This document shows, one piece after another, positions 36,689-43,702 of a stretch of DNA of 43,702 nucleotides. The stretch's first letter is position 1. Each line of letters starts with the position of its first letter. The position numbers were made by a program, and so were the translations under genes. Source of the stretch: Myxococcales bacterium (GTDB taxonomy: Bacteria; Myxococcota_A; Polyangia; Palsa-1104; JAEUJZ01); NCBI GenBank assembly GCA_016794365.1, contig JAEUKB010000082.1, positions 1-43,702 of the forward strand, read 5' to 3'. Below the pieces are notes generated by a model that searched no databases, was not told the DNA's origin, and saw nothing but the letters and a program-made list of their open reading frames with translations.

Positions 36689-38335
36689 ATGGCAAGTCCT
36701 CTTCGCATCGTCAACTACGCAGTCAATGGCTCGGGTGCTGGACATCTGACGAGGCTGTGCGCAATCAATCGCTGGATTCGTCGCTACCTTCAGGCATTGG
36801 ATCTTCGCGCAGAGATCTACTTTCTGACCTCAAGTGAAGCGGACAGCCTGCTGTTTGCCGAGCGCTTCGCCAGCTTCAAGATGCCGTCGAAGACGATCAT
36901 CGGTGACACCGGAATCGACAAGATCACGTACCTGGCGCTGGCCAAGCAGTGGGTGTGGCACTCGCTTGGACTTTTGCGTCCGGATCTGTTCTTGGTCGAT
37001 ACGTTTCCGCGCGGATCCTTTGGTGAGCTGCTGTCTGCGCTCGATCTCTGTCGCCACAAAGCGTTCATCCATCGCTCGGTCAAAGAAGAGGTGCTGAGTC
37101 GTCCAGACTTCGCAGCGATGCTTCCACTGTACGATCTGATCTTGGTTCCAGAATACGAACAGGAGTCGCAAGGGACGATCAAAGGACTACGCAGAGGACA
37201 GCTTCACTACGTCGGTCCAGTGATGATTCGGGATCAAGCAGAGTGCTGGTCGCGTGACAAGGTTCGCGCCCACTTTGCGGTAGGGGAAGACAAGCTGCTC
37301 GTCTATGTCTCTGCGGGTGGAGGCGGCGATCGAGGCGCTGCAAGTCACTTGCATACAGTCTGTGAGCTGCTGCGTCAGATTCCCAACCTGCATCTGATCG
37401 TGGGCGCGGGACCGCTGTATCGTGGACCGTCTCTGCATGGCCCGCATGTGACGTTTGTGACGCAGCCAGGAATGGCAGAGCTTCTGCCCGGAATGGATCT
37501 GGCGATCTGCTCAGCGGGATACAACTCGTTTCATGAGCTGATGCACGCAGGAGTTCCTACGATCTTTTTGCCGCAAGAAAAGATCGCAGATGAACAAGAC
37601 AAGCGCGCAGAACAAGCTGCTCAGGTCGGGGCCGCGATTCATCTGCGTGAGCCGATTGGCAGTCCGCAGTTTGCAGTGCAGCTTCAGCGCGCAGTTGCAA
37701 CCTGTTTGCATCCTGAACAGAGAGCCAAGGCCCACGCCGCAGCGACTGCGCTCGTTCCGTCCAATCACGCCCGCGATGCCGCACAGAAGCTGCTGTCTCT
37801 GCTGGTTTCTCCTGCGCAGATAGAGTCCGCTGCGGATGCGGTAGACGATGAGCTTCTGACAGAGCTTGCGCACGCAGACATTCCGTTTGAACAGCTCTGC
37901 GAGGTGGCGCACGCGATCGATGCGGGATCCCTGCAAGGTCGTCAGATTCCGCTGGATGAAGCGCTGTCTCTGTCTCGCATCGCAGCGCAGCATCGCTTGC
38001 CGCAGCCCGCGCTCGTTCGCCTACTTAAGCAACTACAAGGACGCCTGGGACCGGGAGATCTCGAAGAGCGAGTCTCTGCACTGGAAGATCTTCTGCGGGC
38101 GCTGTCACCGTTTGCGGACTGGCCGGGTGCGCTGTCCTTTCTTCGGCAGCTTCCCAGCGAGCGTAGTCTCCCTGTCCAGCAGTCGGTTGCAGAGCTGAAG
38201 CGGCTCCTGTCCACGCTGCATGCGCAAGGAAAAGATCTCTATCAAGGACTCCGCTTGATCTCTGTTTCCCAGAGCGAAGATCACGGGGGATCGCTGCGCG
38301 AAGTCATCCACGCAGCAGTCAGGACGCTGTCATGA
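36689..38335 (+). CDS. GT28 (MurG-like) glycosyltransferase with C-terminal extension
   Basis: This 548-residue GT-B glycosyltransferase resembles MurG/GT28 enzymes that transfer a sugar from a UDP-type donor. The N-terminal Gly loop is NGSGAGHLTRLCAINRW (residues 13-29). The donor-binding region is FVTQPGMAELLPGMDLAICS, then SAGYNSFHELMHAGVPTIFL (residues 275-294) and EKIADEQDKRAEQAAQVGAA. Residues about 372-548 are an extra helical domain (LLTELAHADIPFEQLCEVAH and on) that MurG lacks. There is no membrane segment; MurG-like enzymes often bind the membrane peripherally. Its stop overlaps the start of the first radical SAM gene (ATGA at 38332-38335), so sugar transfer and radical chemistry are probably parts of one pathway. 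The acceptor is unknown. Confidence 0.85.
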   Translation: MASPLRIVNYAVNGSGAGHLTRLCAINRWIRRYLQALDLRAEIYFLTSSEADSLLFAERFASFKMPSKTIIGDTGIDKITYLALAKQWVWHSLGLLRPDLFLVDTFPRGSFGELLSALDLCRHKAFIHRSVKEEVLSRPDFAAMLPLYDLILVPEYEQESQGTIKGLRRGQLHYVGPVMIRDQAECWSRDKVRAHFAVGEDKLLVYVSAGGGGDRGAASHLHTVCELLRQIPNLHLIVGAGPLYRGPSLHGPHVTFVTQPGMAELLPGMDLAICSAGYNSFHELMHAGVPTIFLPQEKIADEQDKRAEQAAQVGAAIHLREPIGSPQFAVQLQRAVATCLHPEQRAKAHAAATALVPSNHARDAAQKLLSLLVSPAQIESAADAVDDELLTELAHADIPFEQLCEVAHAIDAGSLQGRQIPLDEALSLSRIAAQHRLPQPALVRLLKQLQGRLGPGDLEERVSALEDLLRALSPFADWPGALSFLRQLPSERSLPVQQSVAELKRLLSTLHAQGKDLYQGLRLISVSQSEDHGGSLREVIHAAVRTLS

Positions 38336-39405
38336 AGCGAGTCGATCCGCGTCTGTTGGGAATGCATCTGGGACGGCCCATTACCGGACCAGATACGCTG
38401 CACATCGACATCACCAACGGCTGCAACACAAACTGTGTGACGTGCTGGGATCACTCTCCGCATCTGACGGTGCCGCGCTCTCTCAAGTGGAAACGGCAGC
38501 GCATTGATGCAGCCACGGTCTGCGACATCTTGATGGAAGTGAGCGAGCTGGGAGGACTCCGTTCGGTGATTCTGTCCGGAATGGGAGAGCCGTTCACGCA
38601 CCCCGAGATCTACGAGATGATCGCAGAGGTCAAGCGACGCGGACTGTATCTCACGATCATCACGAACTTGGTGGCGTCCGATCCTGAGCGGATCATTGCG
38701 CTTGATGTGGATCAGCTCTTGATCGGACTGCACGCCGCATCGCAAACAGCATATCAAGCGTTTCATCCCAGCTTTGATGGCGACGAGTGGCAGCGCGTCC
38801 TTTGGATGCTTGGCAGGTTCCGCGCAGCGGGCAAGCGCTACAAGCACATTCACGTCATCTGCCGTGAAAACGCACATGAGCTACCCGCGATGATTCGCCA
38901 AGCGGCGGAGTACCAAGCATCACAAGTCAACTTCAAGCTCGCGAGTCTACAAAGCGGGACCGAAGCGGTGCGGATGACCGAAGATCAGCGCCGACAGCTT
39001 CAAACAGACTGGCTTCCCAGCGCGCAAGCAGAAGCAGATCGACTGGGTGTCTCAGCCAACTTTGATGTGTTTACCGATCAGCTCCGCGCAGGTGATGCAG
39101 CGACGGCTCCTATTGAAGACATCGGCTGCTTCATGGGCTATTCCTATGCGCGCATCTTGGTCGATGGAACGATCTTGTACTGCTGTAGTCCTGAGGTCGT
39201 GACAGGTCACTTGGCCAACGGTTCCTTTGCAGAGCAGTGGGACGGTCCGCGCTGGAATGAAGTACGCGCCCGACTCCGCAAGGGAGAGTACTTTCCGGCT
39301 TGTCATCAGTGCGGAAAGTTCAACATGAACCACAGCTTGTCGCAGCGCTTCGCACAGGCCTTTGGGGAAGAGCGGCTGTATCAAGTCACAGGTCGCAAGT
39401 CATGA
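38332..39405 (+). CDS. Radical SAM/SPASM enzyme (first of three)
   Basis: This 357-residue radical SAM enzyme has the [4Fe-4S]-SAM motif CNTNCVTC (Cys31, Cys35, Cys38) after the strand LHIDITNG. The GGE-like motif reads LSGMGEPFTHPEI. The C-terminal SPASM-like region has the signature C-x12-G-x4-C (Cys266, Gly279, Cys284), a neighbouring Cys285 and a final CHQC pair (Cys324, Cys327), so at least one auxiliary cluster is likely. SPASM enzymes modify peptides, proteins or sugars. The start overlaps the glycosyltransferase stop, and its own stop overlaps the next radical SAM gene, each by ATGA. It differs from the two paralogues downstream and probably has a separate step. The substrate cannot be read. 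Confidence 0.9.
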   Translation: MKRVDPRLLGMHLGRPITGPDTLHIDITNGCNTNCVTCWDHSPHLTVPRSLKWKRQRIDAATVCDILMEVSELGGLRSVILSGMGEPFTHPEIYEMIAEVKRRGLYLTIITNLVASDPERIIALDVDQLLIGLHAASQTAYQAFHPSFDGDEWQRVLWMLGRFRAAGKRYKHIHVICRENAHELPAMIRQAAEYQASQVNFKLASLQSGTEAVRMTEDQRRQLQTDWLPSAQAEADRLGVSANFDVFTDQLRAGDAATAPIEDIGCFMGYSYARILVDGTILYCCSPEVVTGHLANGSFAEQWDGPRWNEVRARLRKGEYFPACHQCGKFNMNHSLSQRFAQAFGEERLYQVTGRKS

Positions 39406-40349
39406 AGCGCCAGCCGACGATCGAGTGGCAAGTCTGCGGAGTCTGTAACTACGACTGCTCGTACTGCATCCAGAGCAAGGTCTATCGCACCGGACACCCA
39501 AGCCCCGAGCAAGTCGAACAGTTCCTGACGTTCTTTGCCGGACTCCCAAAGCGCTTTGAGATCAAGATGACCGGAGGTGAACCGTTTGCATTCCGTGGCT
39601 TCATGGAGCGCATCATTCCGGGTCTGGTCGAGCGCACGCCCCACACGATCAGCGTGCTGACCAACTTGTCTGCTCCGCTTGCGATCATTGAGCGCTTTGC
39701 AGCGCTCACCCAAGGTCGGCTCGGTGTGGTGTCCGCCAGCTTGCACCTAGAGTTTACGTCGCCAGAAGAGTTTGTAGCCAAGGCCTGTGCGCTGCGCGAA
39801 AAGATGGATCCGCGTGCGCACCTGACCATCAACAGCGTGCTGGTTCCGGGGCGCTTGCAGCGTGTGTTGTCCGCCAAGCAGCTCTTGGAACAAGCAGGAC
39901 TTACGATGTTTCCGCAGATCATGAAAGCAGACGGAGGAATCGCTTCCTACTCTGCAGAAGATCAAGCGATTATCAAGGACTTGGTTGGCGAGTGTCCGAC
40001 TCCTGATCGCGCCAACATGGCACCAAGCTACAAAGGCAGACAGTGTTACGCAGGCGTGGACTACTTTGTCCTTCTGCAAAACGGAGACGGCTTTAGCTGT
40101 CGCACTGCCCGTCGCTACAAGCAAGGATTCCTAGGCAATGTCTTTGCGGGCACCCTCACACCTTGGGATGCTGCGTCCCCCTGTCCGTACGAGATTTGCC
40201 CGTGTACTGTTCCTGCCAATCGCGGCATGATCGAAGGCATCGCCAAAGCGCAGCGCCGCTATGAAGAACCGGAACAGGAATCACAGCCCGCAGCGCCAGC
40301 TGCAGTCGTTCCGCTGTCCCGACTTCGCGCAGGAGTGATGCCGTCATGA
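39402..40349 (+). CDS. Radical SAM enzyme with twitch/SPASM-like C-terminal Cys set (second of three)
   Basis: This 315-residue radical SAM enzyme binds its SAM cluster through CNYDCSYC (Cys15, Cys19, Cys22) and has KMTGGEPF at about residues 55-62. The C-terminal region holds five Cys: 215, 233, 261, 266 and 268, in the pattern C-x17-C-x27-C-x4-C-x-C, including the SPASM-type C-x12-G-x4-C. The last three form CPYEICPCTVPANRGM. After about residue 280 there is a Glu/Pro/Ala-rich tail. The ATG at 39402 overlaps the stop of the upstream gene; the frame extends further upstream, but only inside that gene. It is a paralogue of the next gene. It probably works on the same or a related substrate; chemistry is unknown. 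Confidence 0.9.
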   Translation: MKRQPTIEWQVCGVCNYDCSYCIQSKVYRTGHPSPEQVEQFLTFFAGLPKRFEIKMTGGEPFAFRGFMERIIPGLVERTPHTISVLTNLSAPLAIIERFAALTQGRLGVVSASLHLEFTSPEEFVAKACALREKMDPRAHLTINSVLVPGRLQRVLSAKQLLEQAGLTMFPQIMKADGGIASYSAEDQAIIKDLVGECPTPDRANMAPSYKGRQCYAGVDYFVLLQNGDGFSCRTARRYKQGFLGNVFAGTLTPWDAASPCPYEICPCTVPANRGMIEGIAKAQRRYEEPEQESQPAAPAAVVPLSRLRAGVMPS

Positions 40350-41224
40350 ACGACGCGGCTCCCCCCTGCCCGTCCGAAGGCGTAGTCTCTTGGAACATCA
40401 ACACTGCATGTAACTATCGCTGTTCCTACTGCACCCAGCGCTTCATGGATGATCGCGGACGCTGGAGCCGTGATACGCCGCGATTCCTACAGGGCTTTTC
40501 ACGCCTACCGGGACGATGGGAAGTCAAGATCTCCGGCGGAGAGCCCTTTGTCCATCCAACGCTGGATGAGATCACAGAAGGACTAGCAGCGATCGGACAT
40601 CGCATCTCGATCGTCACCAACTTTTCGGCCAGTGAAAAGAAGCTGCTGTCGTTTGTGAAGGCTGCGCGCGGTCGCATCGGCGTCTTTTCCTGTAGCCTGC
40701 ACTTGGAATACGTCTCCGATGTGGATGCGTTTGTGGACAAGGCCCACATGATGTCTGCGGCGCTTGCGAGTACACGAGATCCCAGCCTTCCGGCTCCCAG
40801 CCTAAACGTCACCACGGTGGCCACGCGTGATGTTCTTCCGCGACTGTCCGCGCTGTCTGATCGCTTTGCGCAGCGTGGCGTGACCTTCAAGATCCAGCCG
40901 GAAAAACAAGACGGTGAGCTGGTTTCCTACAGTCCGCAAGAGCAGCAGCAGCTGGTCCAGCTTGGTGGCCACAATCGCACCGGACAGCTCGCTCATCGCT
41001 TCACCGGAGCGGAGTGCTGGTCGGGTAGTCGTTACTTTGTCCTCGACGATCGTGGAGTCGCGTATCGCTGTTATCCAGCGCGTAGACATAAGATGGAAAA
41101 GCTCGGCGACTTTTTGTCTGACTCTTTTGCGCTGTTTGAAGGGCCAAGACCGTGTCCGTATCCGCTGTGTTACTGCACGGTTCCGATTGAGCGAGGGCTG
41201 ATGGCGCGAGAGCGAGTAACCTAA
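40346..41224 (+). CDS. Radical SAM enzyme, paralogue of the preceding gene (third of three)
   Basis: This 292-residue radical SAM enzyme has the cluster motif CNYRCSYC (Cys22, Cys26, Cys29) and KISGGEPFVHP at about residues 61-71. The C-terminal Cys set is 224, 242, 270, 275 and 277, with exactly the same spacing as its upstream paralogue (C-x17-C-x27-C-x4-C-x-C), ending CPYPLCYCTVPIERGLM. Shared blocks also include SLHLE and the ARRxKM/ARRYKQ element after the second Cys. Compared with the paralogue it has a longer middle loop and lacks the Pro-rich tail. Its ATG overlaps the previous stop. The two probably arose by tandem duplication and now do successive or parallel steps. Confidence 0.9.
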   Translation: MNDAAPPCPSEGVVSWNINTACNYRCSYCTQRFMDDRGRWSRDTPRFLQGFSRLPGRWEVKISGGEPFVHPTLDEITEGLAAIGHRISIVTNFSASEKKLLSFVKAARGRIGVFSCSLHLEYVSDVDAFVDKAHMMSAALASTRDPSLPAPSLNVTTVATRDVLPRLSALSDRFAQRGVTFKIQPEKQDGELVSYSPQEQQQLVQLGGHNRTGQLAHRFTGAECWSGSRYFVLDDRGVAYRCYPARRHKMEKLGDFLSDSFALFEGPRPCPYPLCYCTVPIERGLMARERVT

Positions 41225-41278
41225 GGACAACGCTCGCCCACATCATCTGGGTAGGAACCAAAGCGACCAAGGGCTGTC

Positions 41279-41860
41279 ATGAAGTTTACGACCTTTCGCA
41301 ACTTGATCATCGCAGGCGCAACCTCGGGACTGCTGGGCTCTGTGTACTTCGTAACCAAGAGCCAAGCGATTCCTTCCACACAGGCTCCGCCCGTACAGAC
41401 AGAGTCAACCGGAGTGAAGGCGCCCACACCACCCAGTTCAAGTGAGACAGACCCAGCGCCGAAGCCGCAGGCTCAGCTTGCGGAGGTTGCACGCACAGAC
41501 AAGACGGACACTGAAGGCACCCGCGCTGCGCAGCGCATCCCAGAAGGCGGCAAGAAGCTGTTTTCGATGCGTCCGTTTGACGAAGAGATCATCCGTCTGT
41601 TTGAACAATCTCCGTCGAGCGACAAGGTCAAAGACGCGACTCCCAATCGTCCCTACAAAGTCAACCTGTATGCGGAAGGCGGGAAGTATGTCCGCGCCAA
41701 GGTAGACCTGAATCGCAACGACAAGTGGGATGAAAAGTGGTCCTTTGACGAAAAGGGAGGAGAGCGAATCTACAAGCGACAGGTCTCTCCGACCGACGAC
41801 GACCAGAACTATCCAGACAAGTTCAAGCTACGCAACAAGATGTGGGAAAAGAGCGAGTAG
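41279..41860 (+). CDS. Membrane-anchored or secreted protein of unknown function, downstream of the radical SAM cluster
   Basis: This 193-residue protein starts with one hydrophobic segment (about residues 9-25, IIAGATSGLLGSVYFV), acting as a signal anchor or signal peptide. A Pro/Thr/Ser-rich linker follows (about 30-75) and then a charged C-terminal domain (about 95-193; PYKVNLYAEGGKYVRAKVDL, KWSFDEKGGERIYKRQVS). It has no Cys. I do not recognise the family. An AGGG ribosome site lies about 7 bp before ATG 41279. The gap from the last radical SAM gene is only 54 bp without a terminator, so it may belong to the same transcript and could be a target or partner of the pathway. That link is inference from position. 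Confidence 0.72.
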   Translation: MKFTTFRNLIIAGATSGLLGSVYFVTKSQAIPSTQAPPVQTESTGVKAPTPPSSSETDPAPKPQAQLAEVARTDKTDTEGTRAAQRIPEGGKKLFSMRPFDEEIIRLFEQSPSSDKVKDATPNRPYKVNLYAEGGKYVRAKVDLNRNDKWDEKWSFDEKGGERIYKRQVSPTDDDQNYPDKFKLRNKMWEKSE

Positions 41861-42036
41861 AAGCGACCTGTCTGTTTCCGTAGTCTCTGTCTCTTGCTGA
41901 TCCGCTGCACTCGCGCTGCGCGGACTCCTCTTCCTGAACATTGCGAACACCACGAACACCACCTACTCTGCCACTCCGTCGCGTGATATCCTGTCTGACG
42001 CAGTCTTCTTATTCGCGTCATACACAGAGGCTTACC

Positions 42037-43702
42037 ATGAACCAGCGTGTCTCGCAGCGGCCTTGGTTCCTTGGACTATTTGCAGCACTCGGCATTGCGT
42101 GTAGTTCCAATTCAAATACCAGCCAGGAAATGATTCCGATGCCGCCGATGGCGGAGCCACCAAAGGTGGTGTTTTCGGAAATCATGTACCACCCGGTAGA
42201 TGAGAAGGCATACGACGACAATCACGAGTTTCTGGAGCTGTACAATCGCAGCGACTCCGCAGTCGATCTGTCGAACTGGAAGCTGAGCGGAACCGTTCAG
42301 TTCACGTTTCCCAGCGGAAGCACCATCGCACCGGGCGGGTACGTGGTGCTGGCCAAGAACAAGAGCGCACTCGCAAGCATCGCGTCCTACCAGCTTGGCC
42401 CAAGCGACATCTTGGGGGAATACAGCGGGGATCTCGACAACGGTGGTGCCGTCATCAACCTGCTCAATGCCGAAAACACGCTGGTGGAATCGGTTGAGTA
42501 TCATGTGGACTTCCCTTGGCCGATCGGTGCCGACGGACTAGGAGCCGATGATGAGTGGCTGGCCAGACTCCCAACGCCGCTCAGCACCGCGCCGCATCAG
42601 TACAAAGGAATCTCGCTTCAGCGTGTGAACTACGAGCTGGCTGCGAACCTGATTGCCAACTGGGTTCCGTCTCCTTTGGATGGCGCAAGTCCGGGCAAAG
42701 CCAACAGCATCAGCGGACTTCCACCAACCATCGTGGAACGAAAGATCGTCGCAGCGCAGAGCGGAAACGTCCTGATTCGCTCTGCGGACACGGTCAAGAT
42801 CAGCGTGGTCTTTTCCAACCTCAGTCCCTTTAGCAAGCCGCAGCTCGAGTGGTTTGTGGACGATCTGCAAGCAGCGGGAGAGCCCGTCACCAAGGTCGAT
42901 CTGGTTGCAAACGGAGGCTTCTATGAAGCGACGCTCCCGAAGCAGCCCAACAACTCCATCGTTCGCTATCGCATCTTGGTAGACAAAGGAACCGGAGCAG
43001 AGGTCATCTCTCCGCGTCCGTCCGATCCACTGACTTGGTGGGCGTACTTCGTCACGCCGCCTGTGAACACCAGCGCACCGATCTATCACCTGTTTATCAA
43101 GAAGGATGACTGGACACAGCTCTATGACAACGTGAACTGGCCGACTCCTGATGACAAGCGCGTCTCCCCAGGAGGCAGTCCCGCCAACCGCTGTCTGCTG
43201 CGAGATTCCTGGGATGCGCAAGTCCCAGCGGTGTTTGTAGAAGACGGAATCGTCTATGACACCTTCGTTCGCTATGAAGGGAGTCGCTGGAATCGCACCA
43301 ACGGAATCGGTCTGGACATCACCAAGACCACCATCAATCCCCTCCCTGCCAGACCGACAAGCCCGACGGTCCTAAGCTGGAAGGTAGACTTCCCTGCGTA
43401 CGCTCCCTATGACGGAAAGCGACGCAAGCTGGTGCTCAACAAGCTAAACCAAGCGTGTCCCGGTCTGGACGATCAGCTGGGAGAGCGTCTCTACGGAGAT
43501 CCAGGCGTCAACGTACCTGTCCAGAAGGCCAAGTACGCCCGCGTTCACGTCAACGGTGGCTACTACCACTACATGCTCGACATTGAGCACATCGATGGCG
43601 ACATGATGAAGCGCTATCGTGCCCCCGGAGAGCGGATTGGCGATCTGTTCAAAGCCGATGGCAATGCTGGCGCAGTCGAAGGTCCGTTTGGCGTCTCCGA
43701 TG
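42037..43702 (+). CDS. Lamin-tail / CotH-like lipoprotein (3' end outside window)
   Basis: The frame is open from ATG 42037 to the window edge (555 codons, no stop). The N terminus has a signal peptide with lipobox-like LGIAC (Cys22) and a Ser/Asn spacer, so it is an envelope or surface lipoprotein. Residues about 41-150 are a lamin-tail (LTD) beta-sandwich: VVFSEIMYHPVDEKA, HEFLELYNRSDSAVDLSNWK and TIAPGGYVVLAKN. Residues about 230-330 look like an Ig-type module. From about 345 (IYHLFIKKDDWTQLYDN) the sequence matches the CotH family, with FVRYEGSRWNR, ARVHVNGGYYHYMLDIEHID and APGERIGDLFKADGN. CotH proteins are secreted atypical kinases that phosphorylate proteins on the cell or spore surface. 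The catalytic end is probably beyond the window. The 176-bp gap upstream holds no gene. Confidence 0.88.
   Translation, partial: MNQRVSQRPWFLGLFAALGIACSSNSNTSQEMIPMPPMAEPPKVVFSEIMYHPVDEKAYDDNHEFLELYNRSDSAVDLSNWKLSGTVQFTFPSGSTIAPGGYVVLAKNKSALASIASYQLGPSDILGEYSGDLDNGGAVINLLNAENTLVESVEYHVDFPWPIGADGLGADDEWLARLPTPLSTAPHQYKGISLQRVNYELAANLIANWVPSPLDGASPGKANSISGLPPTIVERKIVAAQSGNVLIRSADTVKISVVFSNLSPFSKPQLEWFVDDLQAAGEPVTKVDLVANGGFYEATLPKQPNNSIVRYRILVDKGTGAEVISPRPSDPLTWWAYFVTPPVNTSAPIYHLFIKKDDWTQLYDNVNWPTPDDKRVSPGGSPANRCLLRDSWDAQVPAVFVEDGIVYDTFVRYEGSRWNRTNGIGLDITKTTINPLPARPTSPTVLSWKVDFPAYAPYDGKRRKLVLNKLNQACPGLDDQLGERLYGDPGVNVPVQKAKYARVHVNGGYYHYMLDIEHIDGDMMKRYRAPGERIGDLFKADGNAGAVEGPFGVSD

Overview
The window looks like chromosome from a member of the Myxococcota. 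The evidence is eukaryote-like Ser/Thr kinases, a Cys-rich surface protein ending in a MYXO-CTERM-type tail (Cys-rich motif, hydrophobic helix, Arg run), many lipoproteins, a MurG-like glycosyltransferase and a CotH-type protein. The GC content looks moderate, roughly 60% by eye, so it is not a typical very high-GC Myxococcus. No rRNA, tRNA, IS element or CRISPR array was recognised. Genus-level placement is not possible from sequence reading alone.

Layout. 1-3.3 kb is a signalling block on the + strand: the end of a Ser/Thr kinase, a membrane chemoreceptor-type transducer, an unknown 72-aa protein and a FIST sensor, with the last three overlapping. 3.3-6.4 kb on the - strand holds a VOC (glyoxalase-fold) protein and a GH13 alpha-amylase-type lipoprotein. 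6.5-9.6 kb (+) holds a two-subunit 3-oxoacid CoA-transferase, a PfkB sugar kinase and an NAD(P)H:FMN reductase. 9.6-10.2 kb is a highly structured non-coding stretch with several hairpins and eleven tandem 22-bp units. It leads into a tyrosine-recombinase-like gene that lacks any catalytic tyrosine. 11.4-19 kb holds bipA/typA (-), a spermidine-synthase-like methyltransferase, an ApbE flavin transferase, an ATP-grasp ligase, a lipoprotein and the MYXO-CTERM surface protein (-). 18.8-34.8 kb is mostly housekeeping: alaS, asnB, a beta-propeller/di-haem cytochrome lipoprotein, acnA, a DUF2505 protein, a Ser/Thr kinase and korAB. acnA and korAB point to TCA-type carbon flow using ferredoxin.

The most interesting part is 34.8-41.2 kb, a tight unidirectional cluster: a 115-aa unknown protein, a 471-aa coiled-coil protein, a GT28/MurG-like glycosyltransferase with an unexplained C-terminal extension, and three radical SAM/SPASM-like enzymes. 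The last four genes are joined by successive 4-bp ATGA overlaps. Two of the radical SAM enzymes are paralogues with identical spacing of five C-terminal cysteines. I see no classical RiPP precursor gene. The substrate is unknown, and this looks like an undescribed glycosylation plus radical-modification pathway. A membrane-anchored 193-aa protein follows, and then a lamin-tail/CotH lipoprotein that runs off the window.

Three further patterns cross gene boundaries. Tandem repeats of 12, 22, 22 and 43 bp sit in intergenic gaps. Several genes without a Shine-Dalgarno have a TAnnnT hexamer 6-9 bases before the start codon, suggesting leaderless mRNAs. Two copies of a similar hairpin lie 14 kb apart. 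All functional calls come from motif recognition by eye; no database search was run.
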